DNA of 64,000 bases from Betaproteobacteria bacterium (GCA_016720855.1 JADKJU010000001.1:799501-863500); one strand, 5' to 3'. Shown: positions 1-11,951, counted from the stretch's first letter. Numbers and translations are program-made. Notes: a model not told the origin generated them from the letters alone.

Positions 1-55
1 CCTATATGGACCCGCAACACCCGAAAGCGCGTAGCGCTTCCCCGAGGCCGAACGC

Positions 56-979
56 ATGCTGACGCTCTCCCAACTGAAGACCTTCCAGACCGTGGCCCGC
101 CTGAACAGCTTTTCCCGGGCCGCGCAGGAACTGCACCTCACGCAGCCTGCCGTCAGCGCCCAAGTGGTCGCGCTCGAGACGGCGCTCAAGGTCAAGGTGT
201 TCGATCGGGTCGGCAAGAAGATCAGCCTGGCGGCACCCGGACACGCCGTGCTCAAGGCGGCCGGGGAGATCCTCGAGCGCGTGGCCGAGCTGCAGCGGGA
301 ATTGCGCGACCTGGGCGAGCTGAAGGCCGGAAGCCTTTGCATCGGCGCGAGCCAGATCGTCGGCGGATACCTGCTGCCCGAGCTGCTGGCCGGATTCCGG
401 CAGAAATATCCGGAAGTCGACCTGTCTGTTCGCGTCGAATCCGCGCGGCAGATCGTGGACCTGCTCGTGCGCAACGAGCTGGACGTCGCCATCATCGGCG
501 AGGGCACGCCGATCCACGACGAGCGCATCGCCGTCAAGCCGATCATGCGCGACGAACTGATCGTCATCGTGCCGAGCAATCACGCCTTCGCCCAGATGAA
601 GAGCCTGCGGCCCGAAAGCCTCGCGCAGATGCCCTTCATGCTTCCGCGCAAGGACTCCGCAAGTTCGGCTAGCATTTTCGAGCAGCTCGCCGCCAAGGGC
701 CTCGCGCTCAACTCGGTCCTGGAACTCGGGAACGTCGGCGCGGTGAAGCGGGCCGTGGAAGCCGGCCTGGGGATCGCCATCGTGTCGCGATGCACCGTCC
801 TTCACGAGCTGGAGGATGGACGCCTCAAGTCCGTGCCCGTAAAGGGCCTCAAGCTGGAGCGGCAGATCTCGCTGTGCTGGCATCACAGCAGGCCCTTCTC
901 GAAGCCCACGACAGCGTTCGTCCAGTACATCACGATCCGGATGAACGCCGCGGGCGCCGCGCCACCCGCAGCGCATTGA
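56..979 (+). CDS. LysR-family transcriptional regulator
   Basis: This is a DNA-binding regulator of the LysR family with the usual length of 307 residues. A winged helix-turn-helix occupies about residues 1-60; the recognition region around 18-34 reads SFSRAAQELHLTQPAVS. A periplasmic-binding-protein-like effector domain runs from about 90 to 295 and opens with IGASQIVGGYLLPELL. The effector cannot be told from sequence; the domain resembles the CbbR/CysB-like branch. It converges on the SulP transporter gene with only 10 bases between their stops. LysR proteins usually control a divergent neighbour, and that neighbour would lie left of the window. The family call is secure and the target is unknown. 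Confidence 0.93.
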   Translation: MLTLSQLKTFQTVARLNSFSRAAQELHLTQPAVSAQVVALETALKVKVFDRVGKKISLAAPGHAVLKAAGEILERVAELQRELRDLGELKAGSLCIGASQIVGGYLLPELLAGFRQKYPEVDLSVRVESARQIVDLLVRNELDVAIIGEGTPIHDERIAVKPIMRDELIVIVPSNHAFAQMKSLRPESLAQMPFMLPRKDSASSASIFEQLAAKGLALNSVLELGNVGAVKRAVEAGLGIAIVSRCTVLHELEDGRLKSVPVKGLKLERQISLCWHHSRPFSKPTTAFVQYITIRMNAAGAAPPAAH

Positions 980-989
980 GCGCCCGACT

Positions 990-3206
990 TCAGTATTCCT
1001 GGAGCGCGGTCAGCTTCATCTCGGTGCGCCTGAGGCGCATGGCCAGCGTGCGCGCCATGGCGGACGCCAGGTTGAAGGCCAGCTTCTTGTGCAGGCTGGC
1101 GATTTCGTTGAAGTTCTCCCGGGTCAGCACGTAGACCTGCGTCGGTGTGACGGCAACGGCATCGTTGGGCCGCGGCTCGTTGTCGAGGAAGGCCAGCCCG
1201 CCGAAGAAATCGCCGCGCCCGAAGCCGGCCACCTGCTTCGCCCCCTTTTCCCCGAACGACGCCACGAGGCGCACCGCGCCGCTGCGAACCCAGTAGAGTT
1301 CGTCGCCCGCCGATCCGCGGGAATAGATCGTCTCTCCCGCGGCATAGCTGCGCACCGACATCCGGGCCTCGAGGTCGTTGAGCGTCTCGTCCTTGTATTG
1401 CGCGAACAGTTCCATCTCCTGCAGGCGCATCGGAGGCTCAACCGGCGGCGCGATCTCGCTTTCGCCGAGGAGGCGCTTCTCGACATGGGCAATGGCGCTG
1501 TCGAGGTCGGGGAATATCCTGACCGTCCTGCTCTCCGGATCGATGAGCCCCATGTGGTCCAGCAGGTTGCCGAGGTTGCTGCCATTGGCCCCGTTCCTGC
1601 GAACACCGCTCAGCAGGAGCTTCGCGCCCCGCTCCTGGATGGCGTCCCGGATCTGGTTGAAGAGCTGGGCCGCGGTCACGTCGATGGACTGCACGCGCTT
1701 CATGTCGATGATCACGAAGCGGCGCGTGCGGATCTCGTGCTCCAGGTCGAAATAGAGCCGGTAGGTGTTGCCGAAGAAGAGCGTCCCCTGCAGTTCGAAG
1801 ATGACCGCCTCGGAAGCCTTCTTGGCGAGCAGCGCCACCTCCACTTCGGGACGATGCCAGGTCGAGGACGTCTGGCCCAGTTCCATCTTGTGGCGCACGA
1901 CGGCCCCGCCGCTCTGCTCGCGGACGAACAGGACCATGGCCATCCCGACGCCGACAGCCGACGCGGCCATGAGGCCGACGGTGACGGTCACGATGACGAC
2001 CGATGCCACCACGATGAAATCGAGCATCGTCGCGCGCGACCGCAGGAAGCGAAGCGGCTCGCGGTCGATCATGCGAATGCCGATCACGACCAGGATTCCC
2101 GCCAGCGACGCCACCGGGATCCACGCGATCAACGAGCCCAGCATCAGTGCGGCGAGCAGCGCGAACAGGCCCTCGAGCAGCCCCGCCGTGCGCGACACGG
2201 AGCCGCTGTTCAGGGCCACCAGCGTCGGCCCTATCGTCCCGGCGCCGGTGATGCCTCCGCAGGCCGACGAGGCCACGTTGGCAACTCCCTGCGCGATCAG
2301 CTCGCGATCCGAGTCATGGCGGCTGTGCGCGAGCTTGTCCAGGACGACGCAAGTCTTGAGCGTGTCGATCGACATCAGCGCTGCCAGGGTGACGGCGCTG
2401 CCGAGCAACCCCACCACGTGCCCGAAGCTCATCTGGCCGATGGCGCGCCAGCGCCCCGCAACCGACTCCACGAAGCCGACGCCCGGAGCGCCCAGGGGAC
2501 CGATGATCAGGGTGTTTGCGTCGAACACCAGCATTCGGGGATCGTGCATGGCGAGAGCGAAATACATGAGCACGCCGGCGGCGATCCCGAGAATGGTGCC
2601 GGGCACGCGAGCCGTCCATCGCGGCGCCGTCAAGGCAACGCTCGCCGTGGCGATGGCGACCGCCATGGCCCGCCAGTCCCAGAGTGCCGGTGACGCCAGC
2701 GAATGCCACCACGTGGTCCCGTCGGGCACGCCAAGCGCCTTGGGGATCTGGCTGCCGACGATGATGAGTCCGACGCCGGACAGGAAGCCGCTGACCACCG
2801 GATAGGGGATGTACTTGATGAGCTGGCCGACGCCGGCCAGCCCCAGCAGCACCTGGATCAGGCCGGCGAGGACCCCGACGATGAGCAGCAGGAGAACGAT
2901 GACGCTGGGGTCATCGCCGCGCCGCACCATCTCGATGGCGAAGGCGGAAAGGACGGCGGTAGCCGGTGCGCACGGTGCGCTGATGAGGCGTTCGGTGCCC
3001 CCCAGGGAGGAGGCCACCAGTCCGATCAGGATTGCCCCGATGATGCCGGCCAGCGCTCCGTGGCCCGCAAACGATGGATCGATCGCCGAATAGACGGTGA
3101 CGCCGAAGGCGATCGCCGCCGGGAGCGCGACCAGCATGCCGGCGAGCCCGCCCCAGAGATCGCCACGGGCGGGCGGAAAGGCAGACATCGCCGTTTTCCA
3201 GGGCAT
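990..3206 (-). CDS. SulP-family anion transporter with STAS and cNMP-binding-like domains
   Basis: This 738-residue inner-membrane protein has three parts: a SulP/SLC26 transport core (about 1-430, many hydrophobic helices), a STAS domain (about 455-570, with SIDVTAAQLF at the position of the usual DSSG-type loop), and a C-terminal CRP-like cyclic-nucleotide-binding fold (about 600-725). Substrates of the family include sulfate, bicarbonate and other anions, and nothing here decides between them. The phosphate-binding cassette reads FFGGLAFLDNEPRPND: the usual FGE glutamate is glycine and the residues after PR are not A-[ST]. The fold is therefore recognisable but its ligand site is degenerate. 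I chose the ATG at 3206 because GGGAGG lies about 6 bases upstream. The CYTH-like gene is 87 bases upstream on the same strand. Confidence 0.9.
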   Translation of the reverse strand: MPWKTAMSAFPPARGDLWGGLAGMLVALPAAIAFGVTVYSAIDPSFAGHGALAGIIGAILIGLVASSLGGTERLISAPCAPATAVLSAFAIEMVRRGDDPSVIVLLLLIVGVLAGLIQVLLGLAGVGQLIKYIPYPVVSGFLSGVGLIIVGSQIPKALGVPDGTTWWHSLASPALWDWRAMAVAIATASVALTAPRWTARVPGTILGIAAGVLMYFALAMHDPRMLVFDANTLIIGPLGAPGVGFVESVAGRWRAIGQMSFGHVVGLLGSAVTLAALMSIDTLKTCVVLDKLAHSRHDSDRELIAQGVANVASSACGGITGAGTIGPTLVALNSGSVSRTAGLLEGLFALLAALMLGSLIAWIPVASLAGILVVIGIRMIDREPLRFLRSRATMLDFIVVASVVIVTVTVGLMAASAVGVGMAMVLFVREQSGGAVVRHKMELGQTSSTWHRPEVEVALLAKKASEAVIFELQGTLFFGNTYRLYFDLEHEIRTRRFVIIDMKRVQSIDVTAAQLFNQIRDAIQERGAKLLLSGVRRNGANGSNLGNLLDHMGLIDPESRTVRIFPDLDSAIAHVEKRLLGESEIAPPVEPPMRLQEMELFAQYKDETLNDLEARMSVRSYAAGETIYSRGSAGDELYWVRSGAVRLVASFGEKGAKQVAGFGRGDFFGGLAFLDNEPRPNDAVAVTPTQVYVLTRENFNEIASLHKKLAFNLASAMARTLAMRLRRTEMKLTALQEY

Positions 3207-3293
3207 GTGCCGCCTCCCGATACCTCGCGCCGTCATGTCGCCCGGGCCTGTCATGCACGTCAGGCCATGGGGAGAGGAAAGGCTGCCGGGTGC

Positions 3294-3932
3294 TCAGCCC
3301 AGCCCGACCACGCGCTTGGCGGCGCGCAGGTAGTTGGTGTTCGGCATCCCGGAAATCCCGAGTTCGTCGACAACCTGCTTCATCCCCGCGTAGTTCTCGC
3401 TTTCGGCGCAGGCCGTTTCCAGCAAGGCGCCGTTGAACCACACCTGTGCGTACTCGCAGATGATGCCGTCGACGGTAAAGCCGTAGCGCATCTTCTCGAT
3501 GGCCACGACCCGCAGTTCGGGATGCTTGCGTGCCATGGCGACGAATTCGTCGATGCCGTACGTGTCCTTGTCCAGCGCCAGTCGCACCTTGAGGTGGGAA
3601 AGGATCGTCTCCAGGTCCGCCCGGGGCACGGGGAACTTGAATTTCCCGCGCGGCTGGAAGATCTCGTAGCCTTCGGGGGTTTCGCCGACCTTGGTCTTGA
3701 TGTCGAGGAGGCCATCGCGCACCTTCACGTTGGCTTCGTCGGTATTCACCGACAGGAAGTACGTTTCGGCCGGCATGCGGCGGGCCTGGAACAGCACGGT
3801 CTTGCCGTTGTACATGTGGGCACGGACCGTCTCGATGACGCCCTGGCCGAATACACGGAACTCCGCGCGCGGGACGATCTTGGCTGCCTCGTCGGCCGAG
3901 GTTGCCTGGTTCTTGGCAAATACGTCATTCAT
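3294..3932 (-). CDS. Conserved protein with a possible CYTH-like (triphosphate tunnel) fold
   Basis: This is a 212-residue soluble protein of uncertain function. Its strands alternate charged and hydrophobic residues, as in VKVRDGLLDIKTKV, IEKMRYGFTVDG and LLETACAESEN. This resembles the charged barrel of CYTH proteins (class IV adenylyl cyclase, thiamine triphosphatase, inorganic triphosphatase). The classic ExExK signature near the N-terminus is not clear; EFRVF is the nearest match, so the assignment is tentative. The start at 3932 is supported by AAGGAG about 6 bases upstream; an in-frame extension to 4073 has nothing to recommend it. It lies just upstream of the SulP/cNMP gene on the same strand, probably in one transcript. 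Confidence 0.6.
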   Translation of the reverse strand: MNDVFAKNQATSADEAAKIVPRAEFRVFGQGVIETVRAHMYNGKTVLFQARRMPAETYFLSVNTDEANVKVRDGLLDIKTKVGETPEGYEIFQPRGKFKFPVPRADLETILSHLKVRLALDKDTYGIDEFVAMARKHPELRVVAIEKMRYGFTVDGIICEYAQVWFNGALLETACAESENYAGMKQVVDELGISGMPNTNYLRAAKRVVGLG

Positions 3933-4131
3933 GGATGGTCTCCTTGTCGTGGACGGCCGGGGCGATTCCGGCCTTGCGGAAGGAATCAGGACCGGACGCG
4001 CTTTCCCGCGCGCGTCATCGAGCAACCCCGGGAACGGCTTGAATTCTAGGAAGGGACCGTCGGATCCGTCCAATAAATCGTGGAGATCGGCGATATAAGC
4101 TTTTACCTATATGCCGGCCGCGCAGCACGCG

Positions 4132-6732
<2,601 letters not shown>

Positions 6733-6841
6733 CGGTGGTATCCTTTTTCCAACGGATTTCCTCGGGAATTCTCCCAGAAATCTCCGGTTCACCCCTCAAA
6801 ATGGGGGAAACCCGGCCTCTTTCAAGCCTTTTCCCGCCCCA

Positions 6842-7702
6842 ATGCCCGATTCCCTCCACGCCCTCGAAGAATCCATCACCACCGACGTCCGCCGTGCCCT
6901 CGCCGAGGATGTCGGCACCGGCGACCTCACGGCCGCCCTCCTGCCCGAGGGCAAGGTCGTGCACGCCCGCCTCATGACCCGCCAGGACGCCGTCCTGTGC
7001 GGCACGGAGTGGTTCAACCGCACCGTCGAGCTGCTCGATCCGGAGGCGGAGGTATTCTGGCATCACGAGGATGGCGACGACGTGGTGGCCGGCTCTTCCC
7101 TTTGCGAGCTGGAAGGGGATGCCCGCGCGATCCTCACCGCCGAGCGCACCGCCCTCAACTTCGTGCAGCTCCTCTCGGCCGTGGCCACGCGCACCCGCGT
7201 GTTCGTGAAGCGGGTGGAGGGCACGCGCGCGAAGATCCTGGACACCCGCAAGACCCTGCCCGGCCTTCGCGTCGCGCAGAAGTACGCGGTGAAAGTGGGC
7301 GGCGGCGCCAACCATCGCATCGGGCTCTACGACGGCATCCTTCTCAAGGAAAACCACATCGCGGCCGCCGGCGGCGTGACGGCCGCCGTGCACGCGGCCC
7401 TGCGCGTGGCCACCCCGGGAACCCTGGTGCAGGTGGAGGTGGAGACCATCGCCCAGCTTCGCGAGGCGCTGGAGGCCGGCGCGAAGCTCATCCTGCTGGA
7501 CAACTTCACGCTTCCCCGCCTGCGCGAGGCGGTGGACATCGCGGGCGACCGGGCGGAACTGGAAGCCTCCGGCGGCGTCGATTTCGCCACCGTGCGCGAG
7601 ATCGCGGAAACAGGCGTGCATCGCATCTCCGTGGGTTCGCTCACGAAGGACGTGAAGGCGGCGGACCTGTCGCTGCGCATCCTGCACCACGGAGCCGCGT
7701 GA
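6842..7702 (+). CDS. nadC: Nicotinate-nucleotide pyrophosphorylase (carboxylating)
   Basis: NadC converts quinolinate and PRPP to nicotinate mononucleotide, the step of de novo NAD synthesis that joins the ring to ribose phosphate. The 286-residue length is normal. Family signatures are visible: TGDLTAALLP near the N-terminus, ERTALNFVQLLSAVAT, the catalytic stretch ILDTRKTLPGLRVAQKYAV, the glycine-rich GGGANHRIGLYDGILLKENH, and EVEVET and LLDNF in the barrel. The gene's TGA shares its last base with the ATG of mlaA, so the two are translationally coupled although their functions are unrelated. Confidence 0.96.
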   Translation: MPDSLHALEESITTDVRRALAEDVGTGDLTAALLPEGKVVHARLMTRQDAVLCGTEWFNRTVELLDPEAEVFWHHEDGDDVVAGSSLCELEGDARAILTAERTALNFVQLLSAVATRTRVFVKRVEGTRAKILDTRKTLPGLRVAQKYAVKVGGGANHRIGLYDGILLKENHIAAAGGVTAAVHAALRVATPGTLVQVEVETIAQLREALEAGAKLILLDNFTLPRLREAVDIAGDRAELEASGGVDFATVREIAETGVHRISVGSLTKDVKAADLSLRILHHGAA

Positions 7703-8400
7703 TGAGAGGGCTCCTCCTTCTGGCCGTGCTGGCCATCGCGTCGGGCTGCGCCACCGTCTCGGGCCCGCCCAACCCCAAGGACCCCTGGGAGGGCTACAAC
7801 CGCAGCATGCACGCCGTCAACGAGACGGTCGATCATGCCGTGCTGAAGCCCGTTGCGATCGCCTACGAGGCCGCCGTGCCCGGGTTCGCGCGCACCGCCG
7901 TCGCCAACTTCTTCGGCAACATCAACGACGTGGCCACGGGCCTCAACAACCTGCTGCAGGGCAAGGTCGAGGAGGCCGTGGCGGACATGGGCCGCGTGCT
8001 CATCAACACCTCGTTCGGGATGGGGGGCCTCTTCGACATCGCCAGTGCGGGAGGCATCGAAAAGCACAACGAGGATTTCGGCCAGACGCTGGGCTGGTGG
8101 GGTGTGCCTTCGGGGCCCTACTTCATCATCCCCTTCCTCGGCCCCTCGACGCTTCGCGACGCGCCGGCCCGCTACGTCGACCCGACGTTCTACAACCGCT
8201 GGATCGATCCCCAGGGCCTGCGCTACGGGCTTACCGGCCTCGATGTCGTGCAGGTGCGCGCGGCGCTGCTCAAGGCCGAAAAGGTGCTGGACGAGGCCGC
8301 GCTCGACAAGTACTCGTTCACGCGCGATGCCTGGCTGCAGCGGCGCCGCCACCAGGTGTACGACGGGCGTCCGCCGAAGGACCCGGACGAGGACGAATGA
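7702..8400 (+). CDS. mlaA: MlaA (VacJ) outer-membrane lipoprotein
   Basis: MlaA sits in the outer membrane and delivers mislocated phospholipids to the Mla retrograde pathway. The 232-residue precursor starts with a lipoprotein signal (MRGLLLLAVLAIASGC) with the acylated cysteine at 16. The mature part contains the VacJ features DPWEGYNRSMHAVNE, NFFGNINDVATGLNNLLQGK and a GPYFIIPFLGPSTLRD segment. The rest of the mla operon (mlaFEDCB) is not in this window. The gene overlaps nadC by one base and ends just before a repeat-rich gap facing thrC. Confidence 0.95.
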   Translation: MRGLLLLAVLAIASGCATVSGPPNPKDPWEGYNRSMHAVNETVDHAVLKPVAIAYEAAVPGFARTAVANFFGNINDVATGLNNLLQGKVEEAVADMGRVLINTSFGMGGLFDIASAGGIEKHNEDFGQTLGWWGVPSGPYFIIPFLGPSTLRDAPARYVDPTFYNRWIDPQGLRYGLTGLDVVQVRAALLKAEKVLDEAALDKYSFTRDAWLQRRRHQVYDGRPPKDPDEDE

Positions 8401-8414
8401 CGCTGGGCACCAGG

Positions 8415-8482
8415 CTCCCTGCGAATCCTGAAGGTCCGACGTCGCCCACCCTCCCTGCGAATCCTGAAGGTCCGACGTCGCC
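8415..8482. repeat. Two tandem copies of a 36-base unit beside palindromic element E1
   Basis: A 32-base block beginning CTCCCTGCGAATCCTGAAGG occurs identically at 8415-8446 and 8451-8482, separated by CACC, giving a period of 36. The same core (CTGCG..TCCT..AGGTC.GACGTC) appears in reverse complement in the 35-base tandem units beside element E2 at 35031-35170. Confidence 0.9.
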
Positions 8483-8490
8483 TCACTCGG

Positions 8491-8656
8491 AAAGAGGGAA
8501 AAAAGTTGGTCGGGGTTTTTTTTGGCTTTCGGCCAGATGACGGTGCGGCCAGAGTCGCTGTCCCGCACATTTCGACAGGATTTCGAGTATCGATGCCCGA
8601 CGCCCCTTGACCTGGCCGAAAACCAAAAAACAACCCCGGCCAACTTTGTTTCCCTC
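8491..8656. repeat. Palindromic intergenic element E1 (copy 1 of a dispersed repeat)
   Basis: Two arms of about 45 bases (8491-8536 and 8612-8656) are near-perfect inverted repeats. The left arm reads GAGGGAAAAAAGTTGGTCGG then a T-run and ends CGGCCAG; the right arm is its complement with about three differences. They enclose a 75-base core (8537-8611). In RNA from either strand this would form a long hairpin carrying U-runs, so it could act as a two-way terminator between the convergent genes mlaA and thrC. It is homologous to the element at 34849-35015, including the core, in the opposite orientation. It explains most of the 304-base gap at 8401-8704. Confidence 0.9.
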
Positions 8657-8704
8657 GCTGGCAGCTCGAGCGCCTGACCCACCAGAACCCGCAACTCCAG
8701 AGAT

Positions 8705-10126
8705 TCAGCCGGCAGCCTCGGTCCGCGCGGCGATGTAGGCCTTGAGCGCCTCGGCGTCGATGCCCATGACGTCGAAGCGCTGGGGAAGGTCCTCGATTCC
8801 CACGAGGCCCGCCGGCCGGGACGGGACCTCGCCAAGCGCCTCGACGATCGTGGCCTCGAACTTGGCCGGGAGAGCCGTCTCGATGCAGATCATGGGGTAG
8901 CGGCCTTCGCGGTGACGATGCGCGATACGCACGCCATCGGCGGTGTGCGGGTCGATCACGACGCCGTAGTCCTTCCTTACCCGGCGGATCGTCTCGATGC
9001 GGTCGGCGTGCAGGCTGCGGCCGGAGATGAAACCGGAATCCTCCTCGATTCTCTCCCACGCCCGGTCCGCGGACAGGTCGAAGCCGCCCTTGTCCTCGAT
9101 CTGGTTCCACAGCCAGGCCACCTTCTCCCCGTCCTGGTCCACCATGTCCCAGATGAAGCGCTCGAAGTTGGAGGCCTTCGAGATGTCCATGGACGGGCTC
9201 GAGGTGGCGTGCGTCTCGGCGGTCCTGCGGGGCCGGTAGCGGCCGGTGCGGAAGAACTCGTCGAGCACGTCGTTCTCGTTGGTCGCGAGCACGAGGCGGC
9301 GGATCGGCAGGCCCATTCGCTTCGCCGCGTGGCCCGCGAAGATGTTTCCGAAGTTGCCCGAGGGCACCGCGAAGGAAACCTGCTCGTCGTTGGAGCGGGT
9401 GGCCGAGAAGTAGCCCTTGAAGTAGTACACCACCTGGGCCACGACGCGCGCCCAGTTGATGGAGTTCACCGCGCCCAGGCTGCGCTGGGCCTTGAAGTGC
9501 GCATCGGCGTTCACCGCCTTCACGAGGTCCTGGCAGTCGTCGAACACGCCCTCGATCGCGATGTTGAAAATGTTGGCGTCCGTGAGACCGTACATCTGGG
9601 CGCGCTGGAAGGGACTCATTCGTCCCTGCGGCGAAAGCATGAAGACCTTCACGCCGCGCTTGCCCTTGAGGGCGTGCTCGGCCGAGGACCCCGTGTCGCC
9701 GCTGGTGGCGCCCAGGATGTTCAGCTCCCGCCCCTGCTTCGCGAGCACGCTCTCGAAGAGGTTGCCCAGGAGCTGCATCGCGATGTCCTTGAACGCGAGC
9801 GTCGGTCCGTTGGAGCACGCCAGGAGGTGAAAGTTGCCCTCGAGGGTCTTGAGCGGCGTGATCTCGGGCGTCCCGAACACTTCCTTCGTGTAGGTGCGTT
9901 CGACCATCGCCTTCAGTTCGGCGCCCGGAAAGTCGTCGGCGAAGAAGCGCAGGATCTCGAAGGCGAGCTGCGGGTAGGTCAGGTCCCGCATGGCGGCGAG
10001 CTTCGCGCGCGTGATGCGCGGCCATTGCTCCGGAACCGCCAGGCCGCCGTCGGGGGCGAGGCCCTCGAGAAGGATCTCGGTGAAGGTCTGGTTCGCGGCG
10101 TGGCCTCGGGTGGATACGTACTTCAT
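8705..10126 (-). CDS. thrC: Threonine synthase
   Basis: ThrC converts O-phosphohomoserine to threonine using pyridoxal phosphate. The 473-residue protein starts with the typical MKYVSTRG and contains NGPTLAFKDIAMQLLGN, whose lysine at 113 is the expected PLP Schiff base, and GATSGDTGSSAEHALKGKRG for phosphate binding. It belongs to the long gammaproteobacterial/yeast-like class. It follows hom by about 77 bases on the same strand, so homoserine made by Hom feeds the route to ThrC. No homoserine kinase gene is present in the window. Confidence 0.97.
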   Translation of the reverse strand: MKYVSTRGHAANQTFTEILLEGLAPDGGLAVPEQWPRITRAKLAAMRDLTYPQLAFEILRFFADDFPGAELKAMVERTYTKEVFGTPEITPLKTLEGNFHLLACSNGPTLAFKDIAMQLLGNLFESVLAKQGRELNILGATSGDTGSSAEHALKGKRGVKVFMLSPQGRMSPFQRAQMYGLTDANIFNIAIEGVFDDCQDLVKAVNADAHFKAQRSLGAVNSINWARVVAQVVYYFKGYFSATRSNDEQVSFAVPSGNFGNIFAGHAAKRMGLPIRRLVLATNENDVLDEFFRTGRYRPRRTAETHATSSPSMDISKASNFERFIWDMVDQDGEKVAWLWNQIEDKGGFDLSADRAWERIEEDSGFISGRSLHADRIETIRRVRKDYGVVIDPHTADGVRIAHRHREGRYPMICIETALPAKFEATIVEALGEVPSRPAGLVGIEDLPQRFDVMGIDAEALKAYIAARTEAAG

Positions 10127-10203
10127 CGCGGGGTCGGGTTACTTGTCTGCCAAGGCGGGGAACATTTGATCGTCGGTGTACTCGCGGCGGTGTGACGCGA
10201 CGC

Positions 10204-11514
10204 TCAAAGCAGCTCTTCCAACCGGATCCTCACCACGGGCGACGGAATCGTCGGCAGCACCTCGATGGCCCGGATGGCGGAGTTGATGTTGCGTTCGAGG
10301 GTCTTGTGGGTGAGGAACACCACATCGACCTGCTCCTCGCCCTCGCTCGCCTCCTTCTGGAAGATGGCATCGATGGAAATCGAGCGGTCCGCGCAGATGC
10401 GCGTCACGTCCGCCAGCACGCCGGGGCGGTCGAGCGCGCGCAGGCGCAGGTAGTAGGCGGTCTCCACGTCCTCCATCGGCAGGATCGGCACGTCGGAGAG
10501 CCGGTCGGGCTGGAACGCGAGGTGCGGCACGCGGTGCTCGGGGTCGGCGGTCGCCATGCGCGTCACGTCGACGAGATCGGCCACCACGGCGCTTGCCGTT
10601 GCCTCGGAACCCGCGCCGCGCCCGTAATAGAGCGTGGGACCGACGGCATCGCCCTTCACCAGGATCGCGTTCATCACGCCTTCGACGTTGGCGATGAGGC
10701 GGCGCGCCGGGATCAGCGTCGGGTGCACCCGCAGCTCGATCCCCTTCGCGGTGCGCCGCGAAATGCCCAGCAGCTTGATGCGATAGCCCAGCCCTTCGGC
10801 GTACTTGATGTCCGCTGCCGTGAGCTTGCCGATCCCCTCCGTGTAGGCCTTCGAGAACTGCATCGGGATGCCGAAGGCGATGGCCGAGAGGATCGTGAGC
10901 TTGTGGGCGGCATCGATGCCATCGATGTCGAAGGCGGGATCGGCCTCGGCGTAACCCAGGCGCTGCGCTTCCGCGAGCACGACGTCGAACGCAAGCCCCT
11001 TGTCGCGCATCTCCGTGAGGATGTAGTTGCACGTCCCGTTGATGATCCCCGCAACCCACTCGATGCGGTTGGCCGTGAGGCCCTCGCGGATCGCCTTGAT
11101 GATGGGCACGCCGCCCGCCACGGCCGCCTCGAAGGCCACCATCACGCCCTTCGCGTGCGCCGCGGCGAAGATCTCGTTGCCGTGCTTGGCGAGCATCGCC
11201 TTGTTGGCGGTGACCACGTGCTTGCCATTGGCGATGGCGGCCATCACCAGGTCCAGCGCCCGCGTCTCGCCGCCGATCAGCTCCACGACAATCTCGATAT
11301 CGGGATGGGACACGATCCTGGCCGGGTCGGCGACCAGCTCGATGCCTTCAAGGCCCACGGCCCGCGGCTTGGCCAGGTCGCGGGCCGTGGCCATCGCGAC
11401 CACGATCTCCCGGCCCGCGCGGCGCGCGATCTCCTCGCGATTGCGGCGCAGTACCTCCACGGTGCCGCTCCCCACGGTCCCCAGGCCCAGCAGTCCCACA
11501 CGCATCGGTTTCAT
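10204..11514 (-). CDS. hom: Homoserine dehydrogenase
   Basis: This enzyme reduces aspartate semialdehyde to homoserine with NAD(P)H, the branch point toward threonine and methionine. The 436-residue protein has a Rossmann site MRVGLLGLGTVGSGTV at the N-terminus, catalytic-region motifs such as GIINGTCNYILTEM and AEADPAFDIDGIDAAHKLTIL, and a C-terminal ACT domain (about 350-430, LRALDRPGVLADVTRICAD) that typically senses threonine. The ATG at 11514 overlaps the stop of the upstream GNAT gene as ATGA, so translation is coupled. A second ATG lies at codon 4. Confidence 0.96.
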   Translation of the reverse strand: MKPMRVGLLGLGTVGSGTVEVLRRNREEIARRAGREIVVAMATARDLAKPRAVGLEGIELVADPARIVSHPDIEIVVELIGGETRALDLVMAAIANGKHVVTANKAMLAKHGNEIFAAAHAKGVMVAFEAAVAGGVPIIKAIREGLTANRIEWVAGIINGTCNYILTEMRDKGLAFDVVLAEAQRLGYAEADPAFDIDGIDAAHKLTILSAIAFGIPMQFSKAYTEGIGKLTAADIKYAEGLGYRIKLLGISRRTAKGIELRVHPTLIPARRLIANVEGVMNAILVKGDAVGPTLYYGRGAGSEATASAVVADLVDVTRMATADPEHRVPHLAFQPDRLSDVPILPMEDVETAYYLRLRALDRPGVLADVTRICADRSISIDAIFQKEASEGEEQVDVVFLTHKTLERNINSAIRAIEVLPTIPSPVVRIRLEELL

Positions 11515-11951
11515 GTGATCTTCTTGCTGAAGTGGAACGAGCCGACCACGAGGCCTTCGCGGAAATAGAACTTGTGCGCCTGCTGGCGCTGGCAGCCGGA
11601 ATCGAGCGCGAACAGGTCGCAGCCGCGTTCCCGGCCGATGCGCTCCATGAAGGCGATCATGGCCCGGCCCGCGCCCTTCGAGCGGTTCGTCTCGTCGGTC
11701 ACGAGGTCGTCGCAGTAGAGCTCCCGGCCGGAGTGGGTCTTCTCGATCACGCGAAAGACGGTGACCCCCACGACCTTGCCGCGAGTGACCGCCACCGCCA
11801 TCTCGGCGCCGCTCGCGAACACCTCGCGCATGCGGCCCGCGTAGTCCGCGGACAGGTCCGGCCGCAGCTGCCGGTGCACGGGCTCGGCGGCGGCGAGAAG
11901 CTCCGGGTCCGTGATCCGGCCCTTCGCGTCGGTGACGGCGAGCACGTTCAC
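11511..11951 (-). CDS. GNAT-family N-acetyltransferase
   Basis: This 146-residue protein has the GNAT fold that uses acetyl-CoA. Strand 4 and the pyrophosphate loop appear as DDLVTDETNRSKGAGRAMIAFM, and the C-terminal part ends AHKFYFREGLVVGSFHF, typical of small-molecule acetyltransferases. Its substrate is unknown. It starts with GTG at 11951, overlapping the aminotransferase stop as GTGA, and ends overlapping hom as ATGA. It is therefore wedged between amino-acid biosynthetic genes as a translationally coupled member, which suggests but does not prove an amino-acid-related substrate. Confidence 0.88.
   Translation of the reverse strand: MNVLAVTDAKGRITDPELLAAAEPVHRQLRPDLSADYAGRMREVFASGAEMAVAVTRGKVVGVTVFRVIEKTHSGRELYCDDLVTDETNRSKGAGRAMIAFMERIGRERGCDLFALDSGCQRQQAHKFYFREGLVVGSFHFSKKIT

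Noticed and set aside
8537..8611. Start-codon-bearing core of element E1 as a tiny ORF
   Set aside because: The cores of E1 and E2 differ by an indel and by substitutions with no sign of a conserved reading frame.
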